Below the pieces are notes generated by a model, which saw only the letters and a list, made by a program, of their open reading frames with translations, searched no databases and was not told the origin of the DNA. This document shows, one piece after another, positions 57,106 to 60,597 of a stretch of 64,000 nucleotides of DNA. Location of the stretch: the NCBI RefSeq assembly GCF_028583425.1, contig NC_072795.1:7835001-7899000 (forward strand). Reading direction: 5' to 3'. This DNA is from Eublepharis macularius. Its lineage: Eukaryota; Chordata; Lepidosauria; Squamata; Eublepharidae. The stretch's first letter is position 1, and every line of letters begins with the position of its first letter. The position numbers and the translations under genes were made by a program.

Positions 57106-57950
57106 CCACCCATTCTCAGGGGCTCTGGGCAGTGAACAACAGTTAAAATCAATAAAAACAAGAAAATAATAATCCTAAAATCAACATACAATAAACAATA
57201 ATAAAATAAATTAACCAAATACATTAAGGTGCAATTGTGGGGAGAACTCCCCACCTACCACATGTTTTCTGAAATCACAGAATGGTGGGAGGCTGACATG
57301 GCACCATCCCCTTCAACCACCAAACGCCTGGCAGAACAGCTCTGTCTTACAGGCCCAGCGGAATGATAATATGTCCCACTGGGGCCGGGTCTTCATTGAC
57401 AGAGTGTTCCACCAGGCTGGGGCCAGGACTGAAAAGGCCCTGGCCCTGGTTGAAGCGAGGCAGGCTTCCTTAGGGCCGGGGACCACCAGTAAACATTTAT
57501 CCGCTGATTAAAGTGGTCTCCGGGGAACGCACAGGGAGAGGCGGTCCCGAAAATTTTGAAAAATAAAACTGGAGTATGCAAAAAAAGATTCTTTTGTCAG
57601 TACAAAATTGCAACCACAATGCCCACACTGTAGCCACACAACAGCTACAGTTAGAGAGCATGAACAGCTCTGTAAACCTCCCCCCCAGCCTTCGCTTGCC
57701 AATAACTTCACTTTTCACTTTCAACCTTCCTGGCCCAAAACCCAGTTAACTGATTCAAGTCCTGGAAAAGAAATACCTCCATCAGGGTGTCGCGATGCAA
57801 TCGAATGAATTTCAGCTGCCATAAACTTCCGATAATTGGGAGAGCAGTCGGTCCCGGAGGAAATTGTCTTTTTTTCCACTGCAGTTTTACAGACTGTATG
57901 ATCATGTAGAGTAGGAGGACGAGAATAAATACGGTACTTATTGCTGCCAT
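19758..57950 (-). CDS. CYP2J: Cytochrome P450 family 2 (CYP2J-like), nine exons, complete
   Basis: Heme-thiolate monooxygenase of the endoplasmic reticulum; CYP2 enzymes oxidise lipids such as arachidonic acid, steroids and foreign compounds using electrons from P450 reductase. I joined nine exons (57950-57777, 45768-45606, 44893-44744, 37896-37736, 33285-33109, 24931-24790, 23754-23567, 22316-22175, 19936-19758). All introns are GT-AG, phases match, and the 1476-nt CDS gives 491 residues, the usual CYP2 length. Visible landmarks: hydrophobic anchor 3-20, basic linker 22-29, PPGP 31-34, W122...R126 (C helix), GGTET 299-303 (I helix), E356-I-Q-R359 (K helix), P406-R-Q-F409, and the heme loop F430-S-I-G-H-R-V-C437-L-G439. 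The C-terminus ends ICAVPR, as in many CYP2 proteins. No stop or frameshift is seen. A broken tandem copy lies downstream at 2430. CYP2 membership is firm. The CYP2J subfamily is my best reading from overall resemblance and is not proven; the gene could belong to a related reptile subfamily. Confidence 0.93.
20090..20560 (+). mobile_element. L2-type LINE fragment
   Basis: Broken translation includes NYCNVL, WLPICF and AQFKVLVF followed by SLRSSSEALLWVP, the usual C-terminal ORF2 pattern of L2-like elements. Many frame breaks. Confidence 0.65.
20773..20831. repeat. (GAT)n microsatellite
   Basis: About 20 perfect ATG/GAT units. Open frames across it are artefacts. Confidence 0.97.
20860..21061. 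mobile_element. Hairpin MITE, GAGCCAAGCTACAAGTGA family
   Basis: Arms of about 95 bp pair almost perfectly. Ends GAGCCAAGCTACAAGTGAC and complement, flanked by direct TCA (20857-20859 and 21062-21064). Contains the shared block CCCTCAAGTTTTGATGGGAA and its complement. Confidence 0.85.
21065..21756. other. Non-coding, purine-rich region in intron 8
   Basis: GA-rich sequence with long open frames in both directions but no recognisable protein. I judge these chance frames. Confidence 0.35.
21757..21968 (-). mobile_element. SINE-like repeat
   Basis: Reverse-oriented relative of the repeat split at 17806-18640 (CAATACAGCTGGGGAGCTGG, GGCTTACCCAAGGCCACC), ending with an inverted tRNA-like B box GGATTCGGACC. 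Confidence 0.55.
22175..22316 (-). CDS. CYP2J: CYP2 exon 8 (PxxF and start of heme loop)
   Basis: 142 bp, residues 386-432 plus one base. DPNEWETPRQFNPSHFLDKD holds the meander (P406, F409), and AFIPFSI begins the heme loop with F430. Donor ATAG|GTAACT; acceptor cctcacag. The phase 1 end joins exon 9 to complete G433. Confidence 0.94.
22550..22760 (+). mobile_element. L2-type LINE 3' fragment
   Basis: GGTCCCTGGCCCCAAGGAGG...CCAGGGCCAGGGCCTTC...CTGGTGGAACTC encodes the RARAFLVLAPTWWNSL-like tail seen in L2 ORF2. A minus-strand copy is at 57290-57500. Confidence 0.55.
23030..23370. repeat. Partial hairpin element, third palindromic family
   Basis: AACTGACAGAGGCTGTGGGG...TTCAACTTCCCAGCTAATATTGCATCTC matches the right half of elements at 38440-38775 and 42680-43060. 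The left arm is reduced. Confidence 0.5.
23567..23754 (-). CDS. CYP2J: CYP2 exon 7 (K helix ExxR)
   Basis: 188 bp, residues 323-385. KVQMEID, then LPYTNAVIHEIQR, whose E356 and R359 form the ExxR pair. Unusual detail: the segment joins exon 8 as PVKKGFVIF, where most CYP2 proteins have an I-P-K-G-T type turn, so the usual Thr is replaced by Phe. The reading frame and both splice sites are intact. Confidence 0.94.
23893..23973. repeat. (CT)n microsatellite
   Basis: About 40 CT units, followed by (ATG)n at 23976-23992, the tail of the adjacent SINE. Confidence 0.97.
23990..24233 (-). mobile_element. tRNA-derived SINE
   Basis: Reverse copy: inverted tail TTTATATACCACCC, body CAAGGTCACCCAGCTGGCTT, and inverted A box near AACTGCTACACCA. 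Same family as 6454 and 43061. Confidence 0.8.
24470..24660 (+). mobile_element. Penelope-type repeat fragment
   Basis: Contains GTAAGCTTTTGAGAGTCTGA and then CTCTCGAAAGCTTACACCTT...GGTCTCTAAGGTGCCACTGG, the terminal pattern of the CGAAAGCTT family at 44619 and 60282. The hammerhead-like core is degraded. Confidence 0.5.
24790..24931 (-). CDS. CYP2J: CYP2 exon 6 (I helix, oxygen activation)
   Basis: 142 bp, residues 276-322 plus one base. DLFMGGTETSSTTLSWALL is the I helix. G299-G300-T301-E302-T303 matches the A/G-G-x-x-T oxygen-binding signature. It ends YPDIQ, then phase 1 into exon 7. Acceptor tgtag, donor CAAG|GTGAGT. Confidence 0.95.
25057..25475 (+). mobile_element. Solo LTR (419 bp)
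   Basis: Starts TGTCAGGTTCTG and ends GGTCTGACA, with a 5-bp target duplication CCCTC (25052-25056 and 25476-25480) and an AGTAAAGCC polyadenylation-like signal near 25390. LTR retrotransposon or endogenous retrovirus; no internal genes. Confidence 0.85.
25481..26045. other. No recognisable feature
   Basis: Intron 5 sequence without clear repeats or coding signal. Confidence 0.3.
26053..26200. repeat. (TTTCG)n followed by (TTTC)n
   Basis: About 12 TTTCG units (to about 26114) pass directly into about 21 TTTC units. Confidence 0.97.
26205..26854. other. No recognisable feature
   Basis: Intron 5 sequence; TGATGTCACATCC occurs twice near 26310-26352. No exon seen. Confidence 0.3.
27472..27503 (-). 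ncRNA. Hammerhead-like motif in left Penelope arm
   Basis: Minus strand: CTGAAGA, A, GTC loop GAC, GAAACACCGAGTC. Same order of boxes as at 19066; stem II is only 3 bp. Confidence 0.3.
27776..28757 (-). pseudogene. Penelope-like RT/GIY-YIG endonuclease, left copy
   Basis: Minus strand. The upstream part (about 28757-28577) reads FLDVVVFLRANNSLG, IRPYRKYNDCNS, a stop, then HPTFLKNDIPYGQFLRLKR, the thumb-side block of Penelope reverse transcriptases. The open frame from 28576 continues through FRSRGYHREIV and a Cys-His linker (GHFCCGHC) to the endonuclease VVYLIICKCNLLYVGSTIRPL and KTRLLEQLS. It ends at 27776. The polymerase palm is absent, so it cannot act alone. Length of the surviving frame is about 266 residues plus the disrupted upstream part. 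Confidence 0.8.
28766..29224 (+). pseudogene. Penelope-like GIY-YIG endonuclease, right copy
   Basis: Plus strand, from GLRRSCHLKDLIVHSDF to the stop at 29222-29224. VVYLIICKCNLLYVGSTIRPL is the GIY-YIG core, with R and E residues following in KTRLLEHLSRIR. Relative to the left copy, 18 residues of the Cys-His linker are missing (FRCG joins directly to TDF), an in-frame 54-bp deletion. The reading frame extends upstream into the spacer without homology. Confidence 0.8.
29497..29528 (+). ncRNA. Hammerhead-like motif in right Penelope arm
   Basis: Plus-strand partner of the left-arm motif: CTGAAGA, A, GTC loop GAC, GAAACACCAAGTC. Confidence 0.3.
29878..29939. repeat. (AT)n(GT)n microsatellite
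   Basis: About 11 AT units, then about 19 GT units, inside the right Penelope arm and absent from the left arm. Confidence 0.95.
30060..30390. repeat. Minisatellite, about 52-bp unit, six copies
   Basis: Units carry TTCACCCAGCTGGGATCAGG, then GGTGGCAATGCC and a C-run. Copies vary by substitutions and small indels. Lies within the right end of the Penelope composite. Confidence 0.85.
30445..31403. other. No recognisable gene
   Basis: Pyrimidine-rich intron 5 sequence. No exon or repeat boundary recognised. Confidence 0.3.
31404..31658. mobile_element. Non-autonomous hAT element, CAGGGCYGGATC family
   Basis: 255 bp; ends CAGGGCCGGATC and GATCTGGCCCTG; perfect 8-bp duplication TCTACAGG (31396-31403 and 31659-31666). 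Short relative of 17853-18458: the flanking parts match and the GC-rich repeat core is missing. Confidence 0.92.
31659..32008. other. No recognisable feature
   Basis: Intron 5 sequence without clear signal. Confidence 0.3.
32009..32246. mobile_element. Hairpin element related to the GGGCCGTTTCCAC family
   Basis: Starts GGGCCATTTCCACATGGCTT and ends near ATAGCCCT. It contains CTTCCTGGCACGATTTCTCA and its partial complement. Diverged member of the family at 39181. Confidence 0.5.
32274..32830 (-). mobile_element. DNA transposon copy, reverse of 18638-19403
   Basis: GGTTCCTTTGACTTGCCGAT, CCTTAAGGTGTCAGAAAGTG, GGAATGGATGTGGGAGGTGG and GAGCAAATGGAAATGTGACT match the other copy in reverse. The terminal CACTTGAGAATCGCTAGGAA lies near 32780. 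The left end is diverged. Confidence 0.6.
32846..32958 (-). mobile_element. tRNA-derived SINE fragment
   Basis: Inverted SINE with GGGTCTCAGGTAGGGATC, CACCTGTTACTGGATC and CCACTAAGCCACCCC, related to 5565-5662. Confidence 0.5.
33109..33285 (-). CDS. CYP2J: CYP2 exon 5
   Basis: 177 bp, residues 217-275, phase 0 at both ends. Contains YIPGPHK (F-G loop region) and GPEDFIDYYLAQLEK, a hallmark CYP2 segment before the I helix. Acceptor tttctag, donor AAG|GTAAGC. Confidence 0.94.
33290..33946. other. No recognisable feature
   Basis: Intron 4 sequence just upstream of exon 5; no clear repeats. Confidence 0.3.
33947..34115. mobile_element. Rearranged hairpin MITE, CTACAAGTGA family
   Basis: Left end GAGCGGAACTACAAGTGAC with flanking TCA is intact through TTTTGATGGGAAATGTAGGC. 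The rest is a shuffled partial right arm (matches the centre of 38797-39030). The terminal right repeat is missing. Confidence 0.65.
34116..34924. other. No recognisable feature
   Basis: AT-rich intron 4 sequence. Confidence 0.3.
34925..35138. mobile_element. Hairpin MITE, CTACAAGTGA family
   Basis: Ends GAGCCAAACTAAAAGTGACG and complement of GAGCCAAACTACAAG. Arms of about 95 bp. Flanked by TGA and TCA. A short internal duplication AGTGTCCAACCTGT sits near the right end. Confidence 0.8.
35417..35608. mobile_element. Hairpin MITE, GGCCGTTTCCAC family
   Basis: Left GGCCGTTTCCAC, arm GAAGATAGCATCTTCTCGC, and right complement ending GTGTGGAAACAGCC. Direct CTT flanks both sides (35414-35416 and 35609-35611). 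Confidence 0.8.
35701..35986 (-). mobile_element. Sauria-type tRNA SINE
   Basis: Reverse copy: GGTAAAGGGAGTCCCCCGTG tail end, GGTGGTTTGCCATTG body, inverted B box GGGATCGAACTC, ending near CCGCACCACTGGG. Confidence 0.85.
36360..36446. repeat. (TATG)n microsatellite
   Basis: About 20 GTAT units with occasional GCAT variants. Confidence 0.97.
36433..37220 (-). mobile_element. LINE 3' end, split by a hAT element
   Basis: TTTATGTCACTTATAATCCA and GAGACTCAAGGCAGATTACA mark the 3' end of a minus-strand LINE; parts 36433-36551 and 36984-37220 flank the hAT element. Related ends lie at 957, 39610 and 63340. Confidence 0.6.
36552..36975. mobile_element. Non-autonomous hAT element, CAGGGGTCATTTC family
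   Basis: 424 bp; ends CAGGGGTCATTTCATAG and CGAAATGAGCCCTG; 8-bp duplication GTCATAGG/GTCATACG, 7 of 8. Interior GGGCCCAAAATGG repeats are shared with 59610-60043. Confidence 0.9.
37221..37735. other. Non-coding; short LINE tail near 37385-37440
   Basis: CACTTCGAGTCTCAGTAAAA...GGCTATAAATG is a plus-oriented fragment of the LINE 3' end family. Confidence 0.4.
37736..37896 (-). CDS. CYP2J: CYP2 exon 4
   Basis: 161 bp, residues 163-216. Contains AVSNVICAVVFGHRF, the CYP2 E helix region, followed by the F helix segment ending GGTFWQY. Phase 0 at its end joins LYDFLPQ of exon 5. Acceptor atttcag, donor TAT|GTGAGC. It sits between palindromic elements in introns 3 and 4. Confidence 0.93.
37897..38435. 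other. No recognisable feature
   Basis: Intron 3 sequence adjacent to exon 4. Confidence 0.3.
38440..38775. mobile_element. Hairpin element, third palindromic family
   Basis: Arms of about 155 bp: GAGGCTCAAGTGAAGAGAGG, CAATGCTAGC, GAAGGCTTTGTCAA, AAGAAGATGGCTGCTCAGGG, each with its complement on the right. No coding capacity. Confidence 0.8.
38797..39030. mobile_element. Hairpin MITE, CTACAAGTGA family (variant ends)
   Basis: Ends GAGCGGAACTACAAGTGAC and complement. It carries an extra inner segment (CGACTGCTGTCCAATGGACT). Flanks are TGA and TCA. Confidence 0.8.
39181..39371. mobile_element. Hairpin MITE, GGGCCGTTTCCAC family
   Basis: GGGCCGTTTCCACACGGC start, GAAGACGCTGT arms, and complement of the start at the right. 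Flanking direct CTT (39178-39180 and 39372-39374). Confidence 0.8.
39385..39578. mobile_element. Hairpin MITE, GGGCCGTTTCCAC family
   Basis: Only 13 bp from the preceding element. GGGCCGTTTCCACACTACTC start with its complement at the end; arms GAAGATAGCGTCTTCTTGC-like. Closest to 35417 and 39961. Confidence 0.8.
39605..39950 (-). mobile_element. LINE 3' end fragment
   Basis: TTTATTTTTATTTATGTCAT tail on the left, GAGACTCAAGGCGGATTACA, and TACATAGGAGTACATATTTA; same family as 36433. Confidence 0.6.
39961..40151. mobile_element. Hairpin MITE, GGGCCGTTTCCAC family
   Basis: CCGTTTCCACACTACTCAC start (first bases lost), arms with GAAGATAGCATCTTCTCGC and complement, right end GTGTGGAAATGG. Confidence 0.78.
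40634..40835. mobile_element. Hairpin MITE, CTACAAGTGA family
   Basis: Ends GAGCCAAACTACAAGTGACG and complement, arms of about 95 bp, flanks TGA and TCA. Very close in sequence to 34925-35138. Confidence 0.85.
40868..41324 (-). mobile_element. Solo LTR (457 bp), reverse orientation
   Basis: Left edge TGTCAGGTC and right edge GTATCTGACA are inverted. 5-bp duplication CTACC (40863-40867 and 41325-41329). An AATAAAG signal reads on the minus strand near 40935. The ends resemble the LTR at 25057-25475. Confidence 0.82.
41330..42679. other. Non-coding intron 3; LINE tail near 41990-42130
   Basis: 42050-42130 (GATTCTCAGTCAGAAAGGTG, then CATAAATAA repeats) is a plus-oriented LINE 3' end. Nothing else recognised. 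Confidence 0.4.
42680..43060. mobile_element. Hairpin element, third palindromic family (diverged)
   Basis: Ends pair loosely (GTAGCCAGGAAGCGTAGG with the complement of GTTAGCTGGGAAGTGTCG). Related to 38440-38775 and 23030-23370. Confidence 0.55.
43061..43320 (+). mobile_element. tRNA-derived SINE
   Basis: A box TGGTGTAGTGG, B box GGTTTGAATCC, CTGGGTGACCTTGGGTCAG body, GGGCGGAATATAAATGG tail and an ATT run. The best preserved copy of this family in the window. Confidence 0.9.
43800..43890 (-). mobile_element. Penelope-type repeat fragment
   Basis: On the minus strand: CTAATGAAGAATTCTGGAGA, ACTTGAAAGCTTGCACTCTG. It resembles a hammerhead-like repeat end with CUGAUGA altered to CUAAUGA. Confidence 0.45.
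44310..44712. mobile_element. Penelope-type inverted repeat pair
   Basis: Left part (minus, about 44310-44395) GGCTTTCGGGGACCACAGTT, CTCTTTGTCAGATGCATC, and right part (plus, 44619-44712) GCATCTGACGAAGAGAAC...CGAAAGCTTATGCTACAATA are inverted relatives separated by unrelated sequence. Matches 60282-60553. Confidence 0.6.
44632..44668 (+). ncRNA. Hammerhead-like motif
   Basis: CTGACGA, A, GAGAA pairing with TTCTC, GAAAGC TTAT GCT A. Stem III (AGC with GCT) and the UA cleavage pair are present. Confidence 0.4.
44744..44893 (-). CDS. CYP2J: CYP2 exon 3 (C helix)
   Basis: 150 bp, completing codon 113 through the first base of codon 163. Contains GNTWKTQRRFA, where W122 and R126 should contact heme propionates, then LGLGKRSLE and IQEEA, both strongly conserved in CYP2. 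The acceptor is gctgcag and the donor AAAG|GTAGAG. The donor lies within about 80 bp of a Penelope-type repeat (44619-44712). Confidence 0.93.
45005..45222. mobile_element. Non-autonomous hAT element, TAAGGTTGCCAAC family
   Basis: 218 bp in intron 2. Ends TAAGGTTGCCAACCTCC and GGGAACCTTA; perfect 8-bp duplication AGAAGCAC (44997-45004 and 45223-45230). A truncated relative lies at 45393-45465. Confidence 0.9.
45606..45768 (-). CDS. CYP2J: CYP2 exon 2
   Basis: 163 bp, residues 59-112 plus the first base of codon 113. Contains TYGDIYTLWFG (beta 1 sheet) and EDFAGRP (B helix region), both typical of CYP2 exon 2. The acceptor ctacag and donor ACAG|GTAAG are canonical. Intron 1 before it is about 12 kb and carries most of the transposons of the right third of the window. 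Confidence 0.93.
45950..46795 (-). mobile_element. LINE ORF2 C-terminal half
   Basis: Open frame of about 276 residues: YYKYLGIYFQYNATW, LLYGIPIW, FLRKILGLPRCVPGAVICLE, RRAFSLARCNT. Same family as 7791-8275 and 8340-9560. Catalytic domain absent, so inactive. Confidence 0.75.
46800..47316. other. No recognisable feature
   Basis: Intron 1 sequence without clear signal. Confidence 0.3.
47317..47986. mobile_element. Non-autonomous hAT element with GC-rich repeat core
   Basis: 670 bp; ends TAGGGATCTCAGACCCC and GGGGCCTGGCAACCCTA; 8-bp duplication ACACCAAC/ACCCCAAC, 7 of 8. The core is a degenerate array of GGGCCCGTTTTGAGG and GCGCTCCTGCGCTCCACAG words in both orientations. Confidence 0.82.
48040..48340 (+). 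mobile_element. L1-type endonuclease fragment
   Basis: Frames encode GDMNGIMDPERGG and SDRHQTYSRID, the GDFN and SDH-type blocks of an L1 apurinic endonuclease. Frame broken; the element continues toward 48513, where a Penelope insertion interrupts. Confidence 0.65.
48526..48866. mobile_element. Palindromic Penelope-type insertion
   Basis: 13-bp target duplication TCCTTCAGTGTAA (48513-48525 and 48867-48879). Inverted arms as in 18898-19191, with a longer spacer. The right arm lacks about 38 bp just after GAAAC, removing its cleavage site and the segment next to it. Confidence 0.8.
48581..48615 (-). ncRNA. Hammerhead-like motif, left arm
   Basis: Minus strand: CTGAAGA, T, GCCAGC/GCTGGC stem, GAAACGTC. 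Identical to the 19066 motif. The right-arm counterpart (48773-48804) stops at GAAAC. Confidence 0.4.
48880..49390. other. No recognisable feature
   Basis: Intron 1 sequence, perhaps decayed L1. Confidence 0.3.
49391..49717. mobile_element. Non-autonomous hAT element, CAGGGCTTTTTTTC family
   Basis: 327 bp; ends CAGGGCTTTTTTTCTGGG and CTGAAAAAAAGCCCTG; perfect 8-bp duplication GTCATGAC (49383-49390 and 49718-49725), itself palindromic. The interior contains an inverted GATTGCCCTC segment. Confidence 0.94.
49726..51116. other. Non-coding intron 1 sequence
   Basis: 50240-50630 looks like a decayed element (GACGTCACTGGCTCC, then CCCTTTGACGGAGGCTTGAC), ends not defined. Rest unrecognised. Confidence 0.35.
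51125..51384. mobile_element. Non-autonomous hAT element, CAGGGCTTTTTTTC family
   Basis: 260 bp; ends CAGGGCTTTTTTTCAGC and CCAGAAAAAAAGCCCTG; perfect 8-bp duplication GTGCCACT (51117-51124 and 51385-51392). Confidence 0.94.
51393..52059. other. No recognisable gene
   Basis: Intron 1 sequence; possible old hAT debris. Confidence 0.3.
52060..52411. mobile_element. Hairpin MITE, long-stem subfamily
   Basis: Ends GAGCCAAGCTACAAGTGACG and complement. Arms extend inward with CTCCATTTAATTGAAGTTTA and complement, then a loop of about 110 bp. Inserted directly beside Bov-B sequence. Left flank TAA; right flank not matching. Confidence 0.82.
52412..53065 (+). mobile_element. Bov-B LINE 3' fragment
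   Basis: ACCAAGATCAAGATAATCCA encodes GTKIKIIQTLVFPIAMYGCE and KADRKKMDPFEMWCWRRV, as in the copy at 10591. Interrupted at about 52720-52875 by an AT-rich insert, resuming with ATGCTAGGAAAAGTGGAAGG and ending GATGACTTGATGGCAC. Confidence 0.85.
53066..54640. other. Non-coding; LINE tail 53330-53580 and unknown repeat
   Basis: 53330-53430 has (TATTTA)n plus TTCCGCCCTCCCCACATCAG, a minus-strand LINE 3' end. 53500-53550 is CA/TA-rich. 53750-54440 has open frames without recognised domains, perhaps an old LINE. Confidence 0.4.
54671..55017. mobile_element. Hairpin MITE, long-stem subfamily
   Basis: Ends GAGCCAAGCTACAAGTGA and complement, direct TCA flanks (54668-54670 and 55018-55020), inner arms ATTTAATTGAAGTTTACAGA and complement. 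Immediately left (54646-54667) is the right terminus of another copy. Confidence 0.85.
55021..55680. other. No recognisable gene
   Basis: Intron 1 sequence with chance open frames. Confidence 0.3.
55681..55972 (-). mobile_element. Sauria-type tRNA SINE
   Basis: Reverse copy with GTAAAGGTAGGCCCCTGTGC, GGTGGTTTGCCATTGCTTTC, inverted B box GGATTGAACTCAGG and TTACCACTCTGTGCCA at the head. Confidence 0.85.
56232..56460. mobile_element. Penelope-type palindromic repeat (diverged)
   Basis: AGAGTCCAATACCACCTATA on the left and TTAGTCTAATAGGTGCTACT on the right are inverted. ACTCGTGAAAGGGCATACCC and its left complement form the inner arms. Related tail at 56795-56840. Confidence 0.5.
56461..56935. 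other. Non-coding, partly Penelope-type tail
   Basis: AT-rich sequence. GTCTTATAGGTGCTGCTGGA near 56797 is a Penelope-type end fragment. Confidence 0.35.
56925..57110. repeat. (ATTCGT)n and (AAT)n microsatellites
   Basis: About 14 ATTCGT units (56937-57030), an AT-rich joint, then about 18 AAT units (57054-57105). Confidence 0.96.
57111..57500 (-). mobile_element. L2-type LINE 3' fragment
   Basis: Minus strand matches 22550-22760 (GGTCCCCGGCCCTAAGGAAG, CCAGGGCCAGGGCCTTTTC). The left part ends in the AAT run, the likely LINE tail. Confidence 0.55.
57777..57950 (-). CDS. CYP2J: CYP2 exon 1 (signal anchor and PPGP hinge)
   Basis: Encodes residues 1-58. The start ATG (57950-57948) opens MAAISTVFILVLLLY, a signal-anchor helix. 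The basic VKLQWKKRQF stretch then leads into PPGP, the proline hinge that orients the catalytic domain at the membrane. The donor GAG|GTATTT leaves phase 0. An in-frame upstream ATG would add 15 polar residues before the anchor, so the downstream ATG is the better start. The exon has the same length as the broken copy at 2257-2430. Confidence 0.93.
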
Positions 57951-58010
57951 GTTAAAACTTTCCAGTCTACAGAAAAGTAACTCTCTATATTTCAAGCACG
58001 AGCTGATCAG

Positions 58011-58018
58011 CCTTATAC
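58011..58018 (-). promoter_or_regulatory. Candidate TATA box of the CYP2 gene
   Basis: Read on the minus strand the sequence is GTATAAGG, about 60 bp before the CYP2 start codon at 57950. A transcription start near 57985 would fit. This is inference from sequence and spacing only. Confidence 0.45.
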
Positions 58019-58390
58019 TATTCGTTCAGGCATCTTGTGGGCGTGCTGTATTTCTTATGTTTCCTTTGGCCCTGCCTTTTTTGGAACTTGTGATTCCCAA
58101 TGCCACACCTATTGCTTAAGGCATTACCGAAGTTCAAGCTTGTTGACCTAATTATATTATAGAAAGTTGTGATTCCCAGTTGAAAAATGTCTCAGTCGCC
58201 CTGTTATTACCTGGATAGGCTCCTTGCAAAGTAAGGGGAAATTAGCAAACAAGGAGCAGGCTTAGCAAGAGGTCAGTAACTAGCGGGATTTCCTACAAAC
58301 TTTTATGGGGTCCCTCTCATGAAATTGCCAACAAGACGGATGCTTTTTCCAAGACAAAGTTAGTTTTTATTGAAGTGGAAATATATCATA

Positions 58391-58933
<543 letters not shown>

Positions 58934-59048
58934 AATACCCACACAGATAGACAAAGCACAAGCATACAGGAGCCTAGAAATACAGCACGCCCACAAGATG
59001 CCCGCTAGCTTGAACAGAGGGAAAGCATAGGTTTCAGGGAATATTTAC

Positions 59049-59120
59049 CCATCAGAGGTCTGCTGAAGAAGGTGCTAACAGCCATCGTTTCTTTGGGGAG
59101 GGGCTCAGACCGGAATCTGA
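59049..59120 (-). pseudogene. Possible CYP2 exon 2 remnant
   Basis: Minus-strand translation ends in SEPLPKETMAVSTFFSRPLMG with a donor-like G|GTAAAT in the same phase as CYP2 exon 2. The CCTTCTTC core aligns with exon 2 of the intact gene. No acceptor or full upstream half is seen, and the frame has a stop further upstream. If real it marks a third, decayed copy upstream of the intact gene. Chance resemblance is possible. Confidence 0.22.
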
Positions 59121-59609
59121 AGATACAACGCTTGGACACTGACTGGGTCAGAACTCACTGAAAGGACCTGGGAATGGTCTTGGGCACTAAAGACTTGGAT
59201 TTTTGTCTCCTGGGAGTGATTAGGACTTTGAGGTATTTTGATCAATATTCTGGCCAGAGACGTGGGACACAATTGCTTACTGAGGTTCCTGCCAATAAAA
59301 CAATTCCATTTGGGGACAAGAGGGGCAGTTGCTTATTCAGGTGCCCAATAAAACTATAATTCACCAAGTATCTCTAAAGATCGGTGATGTGTTACTGAGT
59401 TTTAATTAAAGTCTTCTTCCAGGAAGATATAACACTCTCCAGAGGTGAAAAATGACTCCTGACATCTGGATAAGGTTGTTCCAGGGCCAAACGGAGATGA
59501 AAGAGGTGGGGAGAAGGAATATGTTAAGAGGGAATATTCTCAGGACCTTTTATTGTCACACAGCTGCAATTTGTGAGCCTGCGGAGGCGGAGATGCAATA
59601 AGCTTTAAT
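59121..59609. other. No recognisable feature
   Basis: Upstream flank of the CYP2 gene; no exon 1 of a further copy seen. Confidence 0.3.
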
Positions 59610-60043
59610 CAGGGGTCATTTCGTAGAAAAAGAGCTGGAGGAACTCGTTAGCATAACTCATTAGCATATGCCACGCCTCTTCCCATCACCAGAAGTGTGT
59701 CATTAGTATAACTGATTTGCATATGCCACACCCTCTGACGTCACCTGTTCTGGCTGTTTTGGACCCAATCCTGGCCATTCAGGGCCGAAATTGGGCCCAA
59801 AATGGCAAAAGGGGCTGAAAATGGCTGAAAAGGGGCCTGAAATGGTCAGGATCAGGCTGCTGCTGGGTGGGAGAGCGATCCACCACCCATCAGAGGCCCA
59901 ATCCCAGCTGTTTCGGCCCCAATCCAGGCCAAAACAGGTCCGAAATGGCTGAGAGTCAAGTGGGCGGGGCCACCTGTCATGTGGCCTCTTTAGGGACCTG
60001 CTGGAACTGCATTCCTAGGCATTCCCCCTCGAAATGAGCCCTG
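59610..60043. mobile_element. Non-autonomous hAT element, CAGGGGTCATTTC family
   Basis: 434 bp; ends CAGGGGTCATTTCGTAG and CGAAATGAGCCCTG; perfect 8-bp duplication GCTTTAAT (59602-59609 and 60044-60051). Close copy of 36552-36975. Confidence 0.94.
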
Positions 60044-60329
60044 GCTTTAATCGCCCTGCATTTCATTTGTTCTTATAACATTTTGTCCTACTGGACATGC
60101 TGTGCTCCTGTGCTATGAATTACATCAGATTGAGAGGTTCACACACCTTTAATATCACAGCCTTTGCAGCAGGGATTACATCTTATCACTCACCTTGGGA
60201 CATATGAAGCAAATCATTTAATACGATCATGCTACAACACCTTATGGCTTATACCGTATTATCAATGCCTATAATCTTGCAAAATCAAAAAGAGTCCAGT
60301 AGCACCTTTAAGACTAACCAACTTTATTG

Positions 60330-60367
60330 TAGCATAAGCTTTCGAGAATCACAGTTCTCTTCGTCAG
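60330..60367 (-). ncRNA. Hammerhead-like motif, left arm
   Basis: Minus strand: CTGACGA, A, GAGAA/TTCTC stem, GAAAGC TTAT GCT A. All invariant boxes are present apart from the extra base before stem II. Confidence 0.42.
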
Positions 60368-60431
60368 ATGCATGTCCGCCCTCCCCTCTCCACCTATATA
60401 TCTGACCAGTTTCTTTTGGCCCTCCATGCAT

Positions 60432-60469
60432 CTGACGAAAAGAACTGTGATTCTTGAAAGCGTATGCTA
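60432..60469 (+). ncRNA. Hammerhead-like motif, right arm
   Basis: CTGACGA, A, AAGAA/TTCTT stem, GAAAGC GTAT GCT A. Stem II has changed in both halves relative to the left arm: GAGAA to AAGAA and TTCTC to TTCTT. Confidence 0.42.
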
Positions 60470-60597
60470 CAATAAAGTTGGTTAGTCTTAAAGGTGCTAC
60501 TGGATTCTTTTTGATTTTGCTACTACAGACTAACACAGCTAACTCCTCTGCATCTATAATCTTGCAGTAAAAAACCAGACATGCATATAATAAAGAT

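Larger units (their letters stand above)
60282..60553. mobile_element. Palindromic Penelope-type insertion
   Basis: 13-bp target duplication CTATAATCTTGCA (60269-60281 and 60554-60566). Arms AAATCAAAAAGAGTCCAGTA...GCATAAGCTTTCGAGAATCA and complement. Each arm has a hammerhead-like core. Confidence 0.8.
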
